Source: Helicobacter cappadocius
GTDB lineage: Bacteria > Campylobacterota > Campylobacteria > Campylobacterales > Helicobacteraceae
Assembly (NCBI RefSeq): GCF_030688855.1
Contig: NZ_JAUYZK010000008.1
Coordinates: 30,143 to 94,142 of the forward strand
DNA: 64,000 nucleotides
Reading direction: 5' to 3'
Shown here one piece after another: positions 35,448 through 43,855 of the stretch. Both the position numbers and the translations under genes were made by a program. A model generated the notes under the pieces. It was given only the letters and a program-made list of their open reading frames with translations, ran no database searches and was not told where the DNA came from. The stretch's first letter is position 1, and each line of letters begins with the position of its first letter.

Positions 35448-35954
35448 TTAAAAATCTCTTTTTAAAAGCGTTTCTATTTTTAAAATGGTAACAAGTCTGT
35501 CTTCTCTTTTGCCCACTCCATACATCAAATCATGTTGTTCTGCTAGAGTTTCAGGAACTGGATCAATATCTGATTTTTTGAAACGGATTGCTTCTGTGAG
35601 TTTATCGATAACAAAACCAGCGATTTGATCATTGTGTCTTACTACAAGATAACGAGTATCTTTATCCTGCTTGGCCACAGAAATACCAAATTTCAATCTT
35701 AGATTGATAAGGGGGAATACATTTCCTCTGAGATTAAAAACCCCTAATACATAGTTTGGAGTTCCTGGTACACGGGTGTGTTCGATAGGTTTTACGATTT
35801 CAATCACATTTAAAATAGGCACAGCAAATTCTTCATTGCCTACAATAAAGCCAATCACTTGAAGTACATCTTCAATATCTTCTTGTTTGTTTGAACGTTC
35901 ATTGCTTTGTTTTTGTTTGTCAAATACTTCTTTGAGTGTTTTAGTATTATTCAT
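35448..35954 (-). CDS. cheW: Chemotaxis coupling protein CheW
   Basis: Scaffold linking chemoreceptors to CheA. About 168 residues: an N-terminal charged extension of ~35, then the CheW SH3-like fold with 'EFAVPILNVIEIVKPIEHTRVPGTPNYVLGVFNLRGNVFPLINL'-type motifs, including the conserved NLRG. Start chosen at ATG 35954, which overlaps the cheA stop codon and has GGAG five bases before it; an in-frame ATG at 35966 is also possible. Last gene of the cheV-cheA-cheW series. Confidence 0.96.
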   Translation of the reverse strand: MNNTKTLKEVFDKQKQSNERSNKQEDIEDVLQVIGFIVGNEEFAVPILNVIEIVKPIEHTRVPGTPNYVLGVFNLRGNVFPLINLRLKFGISVAKQDKDTRYLVVRHNDQIAGFVIDKLTEAIRFKKSDIDPVPETLAEQHDLMYGVGKREDRLVTILKIETLLKRDF

Positions 35955-38301
35955 CACTTGCTCCATCTGTATTGAGTTTTATGTTTCGTTTAACTACATT
36001 TGCCAAATATTCAGGAGTATAAGGCTTGGTAATATATTCAGTCATTCCAGATTCCACACCACGCATTCTATCTGTTTTGCTTGTTCGGGAAGTCACTGCA
36101 ATCAGAGGGATATTTTTGAATTTATTGTATTTTCTCACTTCTGCTGCAAAGGTATATCCATCCATTCTTGGCATTTCTATATCCACAAGAACGGCATCAG
36201 GAATTTTTTCGCCATTTTTTACAATATCAAGTCCTTCAAGCCCATTAGAAGCTTCTAGGACTGTTACTCCTAGAGGTTTGAGACATTTTTTCATAATTGC
36301 CCTATCAGTGCTACTATCATCGATAGCAAGGACAACATAATCACTTGGAGAATTTCTAACTCTAGAGGCTTCTGCCTCATCAATGAGTTTATTGATACTG
36401 ACCTTGACATTTTTTGCCATATCCATCATCGCTGCAACATCTACTATAAGAGTGATTTTTCCATCCCCTCTAACGGTTGCTCCAGCGATACCTGTGGTGC
36501 TTTTGAGATAGTAACCAAGCGACTTGATAACTACTTCCTCTTGTCCGATGAGATAATCCACAATCACACCGATTTTTTGATCTGCTAAACCGACAATAAC
36601 AACATAAACTTCATTCATCGCTTCTAAAACAGAATCGACCTTAAAAATATCTGCTAAGCGAACCAATGAAAGTACTTCATCTCGTAGTCTTAGAACGCTC
36701 TTGCCATCTACGGTATAAATCTCATCTTGACTTACGCGCACAGTTTCAAGAACAGATGATAAAGGAATAGCATAATATTCTTCTTGAACTCCCACTAACA
36801 ATGCCTGTATAATTGCTAGAGTGAGTGGAATCTTCAGTTTTTGAGTAGTACCAATGCCTTTTTCAGATTCTATCTCAATAATGCCGTTGAGTTTTTCGAT
36901 ATTTGTTTTCACAACATCCATCCCAACTCCTCTGCCTGAAACATTTGAGATATTTTTCGCAGTAGAAAAACCGGGCTTAAATATGATGTTGAAGGCTTCC
37001 TTTTCGCTCATACTATCGGCTTCACGTTCGGTAATTACACCTTTTTCTATAGCTTTTTGTTTGAGCATATCAGGATCTAAACCCTTCCCATCATCAGATA
37101 TTTCAATGACGATATGATTTCCCTCATTGTAGGCTTTGAGCTTCACAACTCCTGTTTCTGATTTTCCTGAATTTTGTCTAATTTCTGGAGTTTCTATACC
37201 ATGATCACAGGAATTTCTGATGATATGAATAAGCGGATCTCCAATTTCTTCAACTATAGATTTATCCAGTTCTGTTTCCTCTCCTGTGATAATAAGATCG
37301 ATATTTTTTCCTAGTTCTCTAGAGAGATCGCGAACCATTCTTGGGAATTTATTAAATACTTTTCCTACAGGCTGCATTCTTGTTTTCATTACAGCAAGTT
37401 GCAAATCGGTAGTAACTGTCGAAATAGAAGAAACAACTTGATTGAGCTCTTCAAGGAATTTTTCTCCATCATATCGCTCTTCTACATCACCATAAATTCT
37501 AATCAAACGATTTTTTCCTAGCACAAGCTCTCCGATGAGATTCATCAAAGAGTCCAAGCGACGTACATCTACCCGTACGGTTTGTTCTACACCTGTAGAT
37601 GGGGTTTTATTTTCATCAGTTTTTGGCTTATTTACTTCTGGTTTAGTCTCTATTTTTTGGGTTTCTTGAGGTTTGCTTTCTTTAGGAGTTTCTTCAGGTT
37701 TATTTTTCTTTTTTTCTAAACGTTTTTGTCTATCAGCTTCCTGACGTTTTTCCAAAAGCCTTTGAATTTCAGCTTCAACCTCCTCTGTACTCATATTTGA
37801 ATAGTCCATATCTGGTTCATCTGCGAGAGGGTTACAAGAGGTTGAAATATTTTGGTTTTGAGTGGTTTGCACTGAAGGTGTATTACTTGGAGTAGAAGGT
37901 GAATCTCCTTTTTCATTTGAGATTGCTTGAAGTTGTTTGACGCTATCAGATATATCAATGCCACTATTTTGATCTGTTCCGTTGTCTCTAATTGCTATTA
38001 ATAATGCCTTCATCAGATCAATAGAAGGGAGGACGACATCCATAACATCGTGAGTCAGTTTGATTTCTCCTTTTCGAGCTTTATTGAGGACATCTTCCAT
38101 GTTATGAGTTAGATTTGTGAGTGTGTCAAAGTTTAGGAACGAACTAGAGCCTTTTATTGTGTGGGCAACCCTGAAAATCCTGTTGAGGAGTTCTAAGTCT
38201 TGAGGATTGTTTTCAAGCTCAACCAAATCTTGATCAAGTTGTTCAATCATCTCAAACGCCTCAATCAAGAAGTCTTCCATTATCTCTTGCATATCATCCA
38301 T
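35947..38301 (-). CDS. cheA: Chemotaxis histidine kinase CheA with receiver domain (CheAY)
   Basis: 784 residues. Domains in order: Hpt with phospho-accepting His47 in AHTIKGSSSFLNF; a Pro/Glu/Lys-rich linker (~130-240); dimerisation and HATPase domain with 'NSCDHGIETPE', 'DDGKGLD' and 'GRGVGMDVVKTNIEKL'; CheW-like regulatory domain; and a C-terminal receiver domain with 'AIDDSSTDRAIMKK' and phospho-Asp in LVDIEMPRMDGYTF. The CheA-CheY fusion is typical of Epsilonproteobacteria, where the receiver may act as a phosphate sink. cheW overlaps its end. Confidence 0.97.
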   Translation of the reverse strand: MDDMQEIMEDFLIEAFEMIEQLDQDLVELENNPQDLELLNRIFRVAHTIKGSSSFLNFDTLTNLTHNMEDVLNKARKGEIKLTHDVMDVVLPSIDLMKALLIAIRDNGTDQNSGIDISDSVKQLQAISNEKGDSPSTPSNTPSVQTTQNQNISTSCNPLADEPDMDYSNMSTEEVEAEIQRLLEKRQEADRQKRLEKKKNKPEETPKESKPQETQKIETKPEVNKPKTDENKTPSTGVEQTVRVDVRRLDSLMNLIGELVLGKNRLIRIYGDVEERYDGEKFLEELNQVVSSISTVTTDLQLAVMKTRMQPVGKVFNKFPRMVRDLSRELGKNIDLIITGEETELDKSIVEEIGDPLIHIIRNSCDHGIETPEIRQNSGKSETGVVKLKAYNEGNHIVIEISDDGKGLDPDMLKQKAIEKGVITEREADSMSEKEAFNIIFKPGFSTAKNISNVSGRGVGMDVVKTNIEKLNGIIEIESEKGIGTTQKLKIPLTLAIIQALLVGVQEEYYAIPLSSVLETVRVSQDEIYTVDGKSVLRLRDEVLSLVRLADIFKVDSVLEAMNEVYVVIVGLADQKIGVIVDYLIGQEEVVIKSLGYYLKSTTGIAGATVRGDGKITLIVDVAAMMDMAKNVKVSINKLIDEAEASRVRNSPSDYVVLAIDDSSTDRAIMKKCLKPLGVTVLEASNGLEGLDIVKNGEKIPDAVLVDIEMPRMDGYTFAAEVRKYNKFKNIPLIAVTSRTSKTDRMRGVESGMTEYITKPYTPEYLANVVKRNIKLNTDGASDE

Positions 38302-38359
38302 TTAGCACCTCTTCAAATAATAATTTAAGTTTTTTATTCTACAATGATTTTGATTTTAT

Positions 38360-39328
38360 TTAGCCTAAAATTCTTGATATTTCATCATAAAATCTATCTG
38401 CATCAAATTTTACCAAATAAGCTTTTGCTCCTAAATCTCTTGCTTTTTGTGCGCTATACTTATCACAGATTGAAGAGTTGAATATTAGGGGAATATCGAT
38501 AAATCTTTTGTCGCTATAGATTTGTGATAGAAAGTGAAAACCATCCATTTTAGGCATTTCTACATCAGAAATAATAAGCTTTAAATGTTCTTGAAGGTTT
38601 TCTTTGAATTCTTCATAGAGTTTTTCTAGTTTTTTTAAGCCATCTTCCCCGTCAATAGCCTCTATAATTTCAAATCCCATATTTAAGAGATTTTTTCTGA
38701 TCAGCTTACGTGCTGAATTACTATCTTCTAAAAATAACACTAAGCCTTTGAATTTAAGTTTTGGAAGCTCACTCATTTCTTTTTTGTTGTTGTCTTGATG
38801 CAGATCTAAATCATCTATAATGCTTTCTAAGTCCAATATAAGCAGGGTTTTTTCATCCTCAATCCTCGTAGTGCCTGTGATTTTCTCTCTTTCTGATGTA
38901 CTAGAAGAGTTAAAAGGGGCTGGTTCTATATTTTGCCAGTTGACTCTTCGAATACGTTTTGTGCAATCAACAATAAAACCAATTTTTACATTATTAAACT
39001 CAGTAATAATGACATTTTTTTCTTCAGAGCTTTTGGAATGTATTTTTTGATTTAAAGCTGAAAGATTTTTTTCGCAGATACCCATCCATTTGGAAAGATC
39101 AACAAGAGGAATGATGGTTCCTCTCAAATCAAATACTCCAACAACATAATCGGCACTTGAAGGAAGTTCAAAGACTTCAGGCATTTTTATGATTTCTTGA
39201 ACTTTTGCTACATTAATTCCATAGATACCTTCATATGGCTTATTATCGCGCATTTCAAAAATTCTAAAATCAATAAGTTCGATCTCATTTGAACTCAATT
39301 TCAGCTTTTCTATATTGTTTTCTCTCAA
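38360..39328 (-). CDS. cheV: Chemotaxis protein CheV
   Basis: CheW-receiver hybrid, 322 residues. The N-terminal CheW domain has 'NVAKVQEIIKMPEVFELP', 'YVVGVFDLRGTIIPLVDL' and the C-terminal receiver has 'LFLEDSNSARKLIRKNL' and the phospho-Asp in IISDVEMPKMDGF. CheV proteins couple receptors to CheA and can be phosphorylated. Helicobacter carries several; the position next to cheA and an LpxH-like gene matches H. pylori CheV3. Its start overlaps the upstream phosphoesterase stop by 4 bases; cheA begins 58 bases downstream. Confidence 0.94.
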   Translation of the reverse strand: MRENNIEKLKLSSNEIELIDFRIFEMRDNKPYEGIYGINVAKVQEIIKMPEVFELPSSADYVVGVFDLRGTIIPLVDLSKWMGICEKNLSALNQKIHSKSSEEKNVIITEFNNVKIGFIVDCTKRIRRVNWQNIEPAPFNSSSTSEREKITGTTRIEDEKTLLILDLESIIDDLDLHQDNNKKEMSELPKLKFKGLVLFLEDSNSARKLIRKNLLNMGFEIIEAIDGEDGLKKLEKLYEEFKENLQEHLKLIISDVEMPKMDGFHFLSQIYSDKRFIDIPLIFNSSICDKYSAQKARDLGAKAYLVKFDADRFYDEISRILG

Positions 39329-40068
39329 ATGTCCATCCCATTGTATTTGCTAGATTGTATAACAAAACCACTTTTCTCGCAATAAAAAGAAGGAAGTGAA
39401 AAATAGTTTTGAAAATTTTTTCCTATATGAAAATGTCCTTCAATAATCCCTTCAATTGGCTCAAAACGATGTTTTTTGATAAAATTTAAATATTTATCAA
39501 TTCGATTATTAGCGAATTTTTCAAAATCCTTATCGTTTAGTTTAAATCTTAGAATAGGTTTTTTATAAATTTTTTTTGAAATAAATTTATAAATAAATCC
39601 CAAACTTAATCCATCCAAAATTTTTAAAATACTCAAACAAAAAGGATTTGTCAGTGCTTGAATATAGGCATTATAAGTTGTCGTAAGAAAAATATCTCCG
39701 TGTGCAAGTAAAAAATGCTTTTGTTTGTAGCAAAATGAAGCTGGTTGAAGACTTCGAGGATATATTTTTACTTTTGGCAACAAAAAACTATCTATTCCAA
39801 AATCATGATTACCTTCAAAGTAAAAAACTTCACATTTTTCAGAAAGCTCATTGATAAGCTGAAGTAAAAAGGCATTTTCTTTTCTGCTTGAAGGAATATG
39901 CCCTATCAGGAGATGAAAAATATCTCCCATAAAAAAAACTTGAACAGGCGGAGAGGCTATTAATTTTTCTAGCAATTGAGGTAGGGTATTATCACCTCTG
40001 ATGTAATGAGAATCGGAGATGAAGAATGCGTCATCTTTTATCTCTGGATATGTAGAAATATTTTTCAT
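39325..40068 (-). CDS. LpxH-like metallophosphoesterase
   Basis: 247 residues with the calcineurin-like set: 'FISDSHYIRGDN' (D-x-H), 'FMGDIFHLLIG' (GD), 'FEGNHDFG' (GNHD), 'LAHGDIF' and 'GHFHIG' (GHxH). The set fits UDP-2,3-diacylglucosamine hydrolase (LpxH), which makes lipid X during lipid A synthesis, and the H. pylori gene at the same place is annotated that way. An alternative phosphoesterase role cannot be excluded. First gene of a minus-strand unit with cheV-cheA-cheW. Confidence 0.82.
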   Translation of the reverse strand: MKNISTYPEIKDDAFFISDSHYIRGDNTLPQLLEKLIASPPVQVFFMGDIFHLLIGHIPSSRKENAFLLQLINELSEKCEVFYFEGNHDFGIDSFLLPKVKIYPRSLQPASFCYKQKHFLLAHGDIFLTTTYNAYIQALTNPFCLSILKILDGLSLGFIYKFISKKIYKKPILRFKLNDKDFEKFANNRIDKYLNFIKKHRFEPIEGIIEGHFHIGKNFQNYFSLPSFYCEKSGFVIQSSKYNGMDI

Positions 40069-40130
40069 AATCTTATAGTATTCCCATAGAAAGGAAATAT
40101 TTTTTTATTTTATGCATGTATTGACTCGAT

Positions 40131-40355
40131 CTAACTCTGCGATTTTGGCAATAATGTTCCACCGCCCATAAATTGTAAAAATTCGAGTTTATCATTTTCT
40201 TTTGGGATTGTGTTGCCCCAGTCTTGTTTTTTGATTACCAATGAGTTGAGTGCAACTGCAACGACTTTAGACTCAATGCCTAGATTGTCTAGTATTTGTT
40301 GAATATTTAGATTTTCTGAAAATTCCTTATTTTCACCGTTAATAATGAGCTTCAT
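40131..40355 (-). CDS. thiS: ThiS/MoaD-like sulfur carrier with C-terminal extension
   Basis: 74-residue ubiquitin-fold protein: MKLIINGENKEF..., 'IQQILDNLGIESKVVAVALN' and 'LEFLQFMGGG'. Classical ThiS ends in Gly-Gly, whose carboxylate is adenylated and sulfurated for thiazole synthesis. Here eight residues (TLLPKSQS) follow the glycines, so the protein would have to be trimmed to work. Related carriers with short C-terminal extensions removed by a protease exist (for example HcyS of Wolinella methionine synthesis). No thiF/thiG or protease gene is next to it; glmU follows upstream by 26 bases. Could act in thiamin or in another sulfur pathway. Confidence 0.8.
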   Translation of the reverse strand: MKLIINGENKEFSENLNIQQILDNLGIESKVVAVALNSLVIKKQDWGNTIPKENDKLEFLQFMGGGTLLPKSQS

Positions 40356-40381
40356 TTTGTTCCTTTATTTTTATTTAATAG

Positions 40382-41722
40382 TTAATCATTGCTTTGAGAA
40401 CTCTCTTTAGAATATCCAAAAAAACGATAGAATCCTCCAGCTTTGTTTTCTTGCTTGACTCTTGAAGTGATTAAATCTCCTTCTTTAGCATCCTTTGTCA
40501 TCGTTGTACCACTTCCAATCAATACATTTGAAGCGATATTTATAGGTGCAATAAGTTGTGTATCACTTCCAACAAAGACATTTTTACCAATGATTGTTTT
40601 GTGTTTTTTCTTACCATCGTAATTGCAAGTAATCACTCCTGCCCCAATATTGCTACCTTCATCAATACTGCAATCACCTAAATAGCTCAAATGACCCGCT
40701 TTTACTCCATTAAGAATTGAGGCTTTGAGTTCTACAAAGTTTCCAATATGTGTGTTGGAGATTTGACATCCAGGACGAATATGTGCCATAGGACCTATAT
40801 CGGAATCTTTGATACAGCTATTTTCTATTACTGTATGGGCTTTGATATGAGAGTTGATGATTTTAGATTTGCCTTTTATACATACTCCATTTTCAATCTC
40901 ACATTCACCTTCAAAAACCACTTCAGATTCCAAATAAATAGTTTCAGGAAGGTGCATAATCACACCTTGATCCATTGCTTTATTTCTTAGATCCTGCAAC
41001 ATTATAGATTCTGCATAAGCAAGTTGCGATTTGGAATTCACCCCCATAAAATCTTTTTCATTTACAAATACAGGCATGACTTCTTTGTTGTCTTTTGCAC
41101 AAAGACCAATAATATCAGTTAGGTAATATTCTTTTTGATTATTGTGATTATTTAGTTTGGGAAGATAGGTTTCTAGGATATGTCTTTCAAAAACATATAC
41201 CCCAGCATTTACGATACAAATAGACTTTGTGGCTTCTTGAGCATCTTTTTCTTCGACTATAGATGTAACCTTTTTGTCTTCGATAATCACCCGTCCATAT
41301 CCAGTAGGATTTTCAAGGGTAAGCACACTCATGCTGACAGCAGAAGCAGGAGAGATAAGCTTTAAAAGTTCCTTTTCTTTCACTAGTGGCATATCTCCAT
41401 TTAGAACTAATACTTTATCGTATTTTGTGGATATGGGGTTTTGATCTGCGCCATTCATGAGTGCCCCTCCTGTTCCTGGATATGAAAGGTGATTTTGGAT
41501 ATGAAAGGTGATTTTGGAGTCCCCAAAAGATTTTTGGATAGCTTCTTTTATTTTTTCGTGCTGATGGAATAGGACAATATGAATATCATCACTTATTTTG
41601 AGCGCTTCATCAATGGAATAAAAAAGCATTTCTTTTCCACAAATTTTATGGAGGACTTTTGGTAGAGATGATTTCATTCTCGTTCCAGCACCTGCTGCAA
41701 GGATTGCCACAGAAATAGACAT
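40382..41722 (-). CDS. glmU: Bifunctional GlmU uridyltransferase / acetyltransferase
   Basis: Makes UDP-N-acetylglucosamine for peptidoglycan and LPS. 446 residues: N-terminal pyrophosphorylase domain with LAAGAGTRMKSSLPKVLH and 'VLNGDMPL', then a left-handed beta-helix acetyltransferase domain rich in hexapeptide repeats with 'HIRPGCQISNTHIGNFVELK' and 'NIGAGVITCNYDGKKKHKT'. A perfect 19-base tandem repeat lies at 41478-41515 yet the protein keeps the normal family length across it. Upstream of the thiS-like gene in the same direction. Confidence 0.95.
   Translation of the reverse strand: MSISVAILAAGAGTRMKSSLPKVLHKICGKEMLFYSIDEALKISDDIHIVLFHQHEKIKEAIQKSFGDSKITFHIQNHLSYPGTGGALMNGADQNPISTKYDKVLVLNGDMPLVKEKELLKLISPASAVSMSVLTLENPTGYGRVIIEDKKVTSIVEEKDAQEATKSICIVNAGVYVFERHILETYLPKLNNHNNQKEYYLTDIIGLCAKDNKEVMPVFVNEKDFMGVNSKSQLAYAESIMLQDLRNKAMDQGVIMHLPETIYLESEVVFEGECEIENGVCIKGKSKIINSHIKAHTVIENSCIKDSDIGPMAHIRPGCQISNTHIGNFVELKASILNGVKAGHLSYLGDCSIDEGSNIGAGVITCNYDGKKKHKTIIGKNVFVGSDTQLIAPINIASNVLIGSGTTMTKDAKEGDLITSRVKQENKAGGFYRFFGYSKESSQSND
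41478..41515. repeat. 19-bp tandem repeat inside glmU
   Basis: Two adjacent perfect copies of GGATATGAAAGGTGATTTT. Because 19 is not a multiple of three, the copies are read in different frames (KITFHIQ then NHLSYP on the coding strand). Gain or loss of one copy would shift the frame of an essential gene. Confidence 0.9.
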
Positions 41723-41804
41723 TTATTTTCCTTAAAAATTTAATAGACTAGATAAATTTATAAGATTTTAACACAATTGTGTTTATACTAAGGAGATTAT
41801 TTTA

Positions 41805-42566
41805 GTGAAAATGGAGGAGTTCTTGAGATTTTTTTTAGCAATCATAGCAGTGACCTTTATAGGAGTTAGCGTAGCTTATGGAGCCAATACTACTATTCCT
41901 ACGGTCAATCTCTCTCTTTCTGCCCCATCTTCACCTAAACAACTTGTGAGCACTCTAAATATTGTAGTAATCCTGACTTTTTTAGTCTTAGCACCTTCTT
42001 TGGTGCTTGTGATGACAAGTTTTACACGTCTTATCATTGTTTTTTCTTTTTTGCGTACAGCCTTAGGGACGCAACAATCTCCTCCTACGCAAATTTTAGT
42101 TTCTTTGGCATTGGTGCTGACCTTTTTTATTATGGAACCAGTGGCAAAAGAGGGCTATAACAGTGGGATAAAACCTTATATGGATAATAAGATTTCTTAT
42201 GAAGTTGCATTTGATAGAGCGGTTGAACCATTCAAGCAATTTATGCTCAAAAATACTCGCGAAAAAGACTTGGCATTATTTTTTAGGATTCGTAACTTGC
42301 CTAATCCGCAAACTGTTCAAGATGTGCCACTGACTGTTTTGGTCCCTGCGTTTATGATAAGTGAATTAAAAACAGCATTTCAAATAGGTTTTTTGCTTTA
42401 TTTACCATTTTTGGTCATTGATATGGTTGTGAGTTCTATTTTGATGGCAATGGGTATGATGATGTTGCCTCCAGTGATGATATCACTTCCTTTTAAAATA
42501 CTTATTTTTGTGTTAGTGGATGGATTTAATTTATTAATTGGAAATTTAGTAGCAAGTTTCAAGTAA
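41805..42566 (+). CDS. fliP: Flagellar export gate protein FliP
   Basis: Inner-membrane core of the flagellar type III export gate. 253 residues: signal peptide with GTG start at 41805 (AAGGAG nine bases before), then TM segments carrying 'LSLAPSLVLVMTSFTRLIIVFSFLRTALG', 'PVAKEGYNSGIKPY' and the C-terminal 'VSSILMAMGMMMLPPVMISLPFKILIFVLVDG' signatures of the FliP family. It stands alone between glmU and rodA, separate from other flagellar genes of the window. Confidence 0.96.
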   Translation: MKMEEFLRFFLAIIAVTFIGVSVAYGANTTIPTVNLSLSAPSSPKQLVSTLNIVVILTFLVLAPSLVLVMTSFTRLIIVFSFLRTALGTQQSPPTQILVSLALVLTFFIMEPVAKEGYNSGIKPYMDNKISYEVAFDRAVEPFKQFMLKNTREKDLALFFRIRNLPNPQTVQDVPLTVLVPAFMISELKTAFQIGFLLYLPFLVIDMVVSSILMAMGMMMLPPVMISLPFKILIFVLVDGFNLLIGNLVASFK

Positions 42567-42592
42567 AAGATAAGCTAGAGAAAGTTTTATTG

Positions 42593-42669
42593 TGGTGGAC
42601 CCTGCAGGATTCGAACCTGCGACCGATCGGTTATGAGCCGAGCGCTCTGACCAACTGAGCTAAGGGTCC
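42593..42669 (-). tRNA. tRNA with CAU anticodon (probably Ile2, else Met)
   Basis: 77-base cloverleaf including encoded CCA: 7-bp acceptor stem GGACCCT/AGGGTCC, D arm AGCTCAGTTGGTCAGAGCG, anticodon stem CGGCT-CAT-AACCG and TPsiC arm with GGTTCGAATCC. The CAU anticodon fits Met or lysidine-modified Ile2. C4-G69 and C5-G68 in the acceptor stem, the C-rich arm and the GGTCGC variable/T junction look more like tRNA-Ile2 than elongator Met. The 5' end is one base after the rodA stop codon, so it may be cut from the rodA transcript. Confidence 0.9.
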
Positions 42670-42670
42670 C

Positions 42671-43792
42671 TTATTTGTTGATATTTTTAAAAATACCTCT
42701 AAGGGGGTTGGAATTATACTCAAAATTAAATCTAAACGCAAGAAGGTTTTCTAGGATTGCAAAAAGCACCATAAAAGTAATAAAACTACTTCCACCATAG
42801 CTAAACATTGGTAGAGGGATACCTACAACAGGAGCTAGACCTATTGTCATTCCAATATTTACACTCATATACACGAAGATCAAAATACAAACTGCACTCG
42901 CCACAACCCGCAATTGATAATCTCTAGAATCTATAAAACAAAATGATAGAATATGCAAAATAAGTCCCACATAAAGCCCTAAAAGTAGAATTGCTCCAAC
43001 AAAACCAAATCTTTCGACATAATAAGCAAAAATAAAATCACTTGTTGAGATGGGCAAGAATTTTAATTGGGTTTGTGTGGAGTTTTCTTTTGATTTTCCA
43101 AAAAGACCCCCCGAACCAATCGTTATCACTGATTGCCTAACATGGTAACTAGGTTTTTCAGAAATAAAATCGTGTATTCTTTTTCGTTGATAATCATGCA
43201 TAGAACCGTATATAAGAGGAGAAGCGATCAAAATGCCCAATAAAATGCTTAGCCAAACTTTATAATTCACTCCTATGAGGAACAAAATCCCAAAACCCAT
43301 CAATAAAACAACCATTGCAGTCCCTAAATCAGGCTGTTTAAGGATTAGGACAAATGGCAGAAGAATATAAAAACTGATTTTAAAAAACTCCTTGAAAAAA
43401 TAGCCATTCTTAGGAGGTGGGTTGTGATAGACAAAGTTTGATATCATAAGAATGATGGCTACTTTCACAGGTTCGCTAGGTTGTAAAGAAATGCCTAATC
43501 CAGGTATGGTAATCCATCTTTGTGCCCCAAGTTTTGTAGTGCCATAAATATCAACAATAAGAAGCAAGAGAATACAAATCCAATAAAAAATACTGATACT
43601 TTTACCCAGCTTTCTAAATGGGATAAAAAAGATAATCCAAAAAAGTAAAAAGCCCACTCCAATATAAATGCTTTGTTTGATATTCATTGCTTCATTAGCT
43701 TCATTTATAAGAAAAAAAGACATAGCGATAATAGGGGTTACAATAACAGGTAGTAAAAAATCAAAATGTGTTAAAATTCGCCTATCAATCAT
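42671..43792 (-). CDS. rodA: Peptidoglycan glycosyltransferase RodA
   Basis: SEDS-family polymerase of lipid II for cell-wall elongation, partner of PBP2. 373 residues with ~10 membrane segments; signature 'LVLILKQPDLGTAMVVLLMG', 'RKRIHDFISEK', 'IGSGGLFGKSKENSTQTQLKFLP' and 'TSDFIFAYYVERFGFVGAILLL' with conserved 'GLAPVVGIPLPMFSYGGSS' near the end. Slightly longer and more flagellar-cluster-distant than FtsW; the RodA assignment follows Helicobacter gene order. The tRNA follows immediately. Confidence 0.92.
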   Translation of the reverse strand: MIDRRILTHFDFLLPVIVTPIIAMSFFLINEANEAMNIKQSIYIGVGFLLFWIIFFIPFRKLGKSISIFYWICILLLLIVDIYGTTKLGAQRWITIPGLGISLQPSEPVKVAIILMISNFVYHNPPPKNGYFFKEFFKISFYILLPFVLILKQPDLGTAMVVLLMGFGILFLIGVNYKVWLSILLGILIASPLIYGSMHDYQRKRIHDFISEKPSYHVRQSVITIGSGGLFGKSKENSTQTQLKFLPISTSDFIFAYYVERFGFVGAILLLGLYVGLILHILSFCFIDSRDYQLRVVASAVCILIFVYMSVNIGMTIGLAPVVGIPLPMFSYGGSSFITFMVLFAILENLLAFRFNFEYNSNPLRGIFKNINK

Positions 43793-43855
43793 AAGAAATT
43801 CACTTTTTGGGGTAATGTTTTGGTGATTTTAACAAAATTAGAGTGGATATAGCAA

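Noticed and set aside
35443..35464. cysS terminator
   Set aside because: AAGAG/CTCTT is a 5-bp AT-rich stem overlapping the end of cheW; too weak to list.
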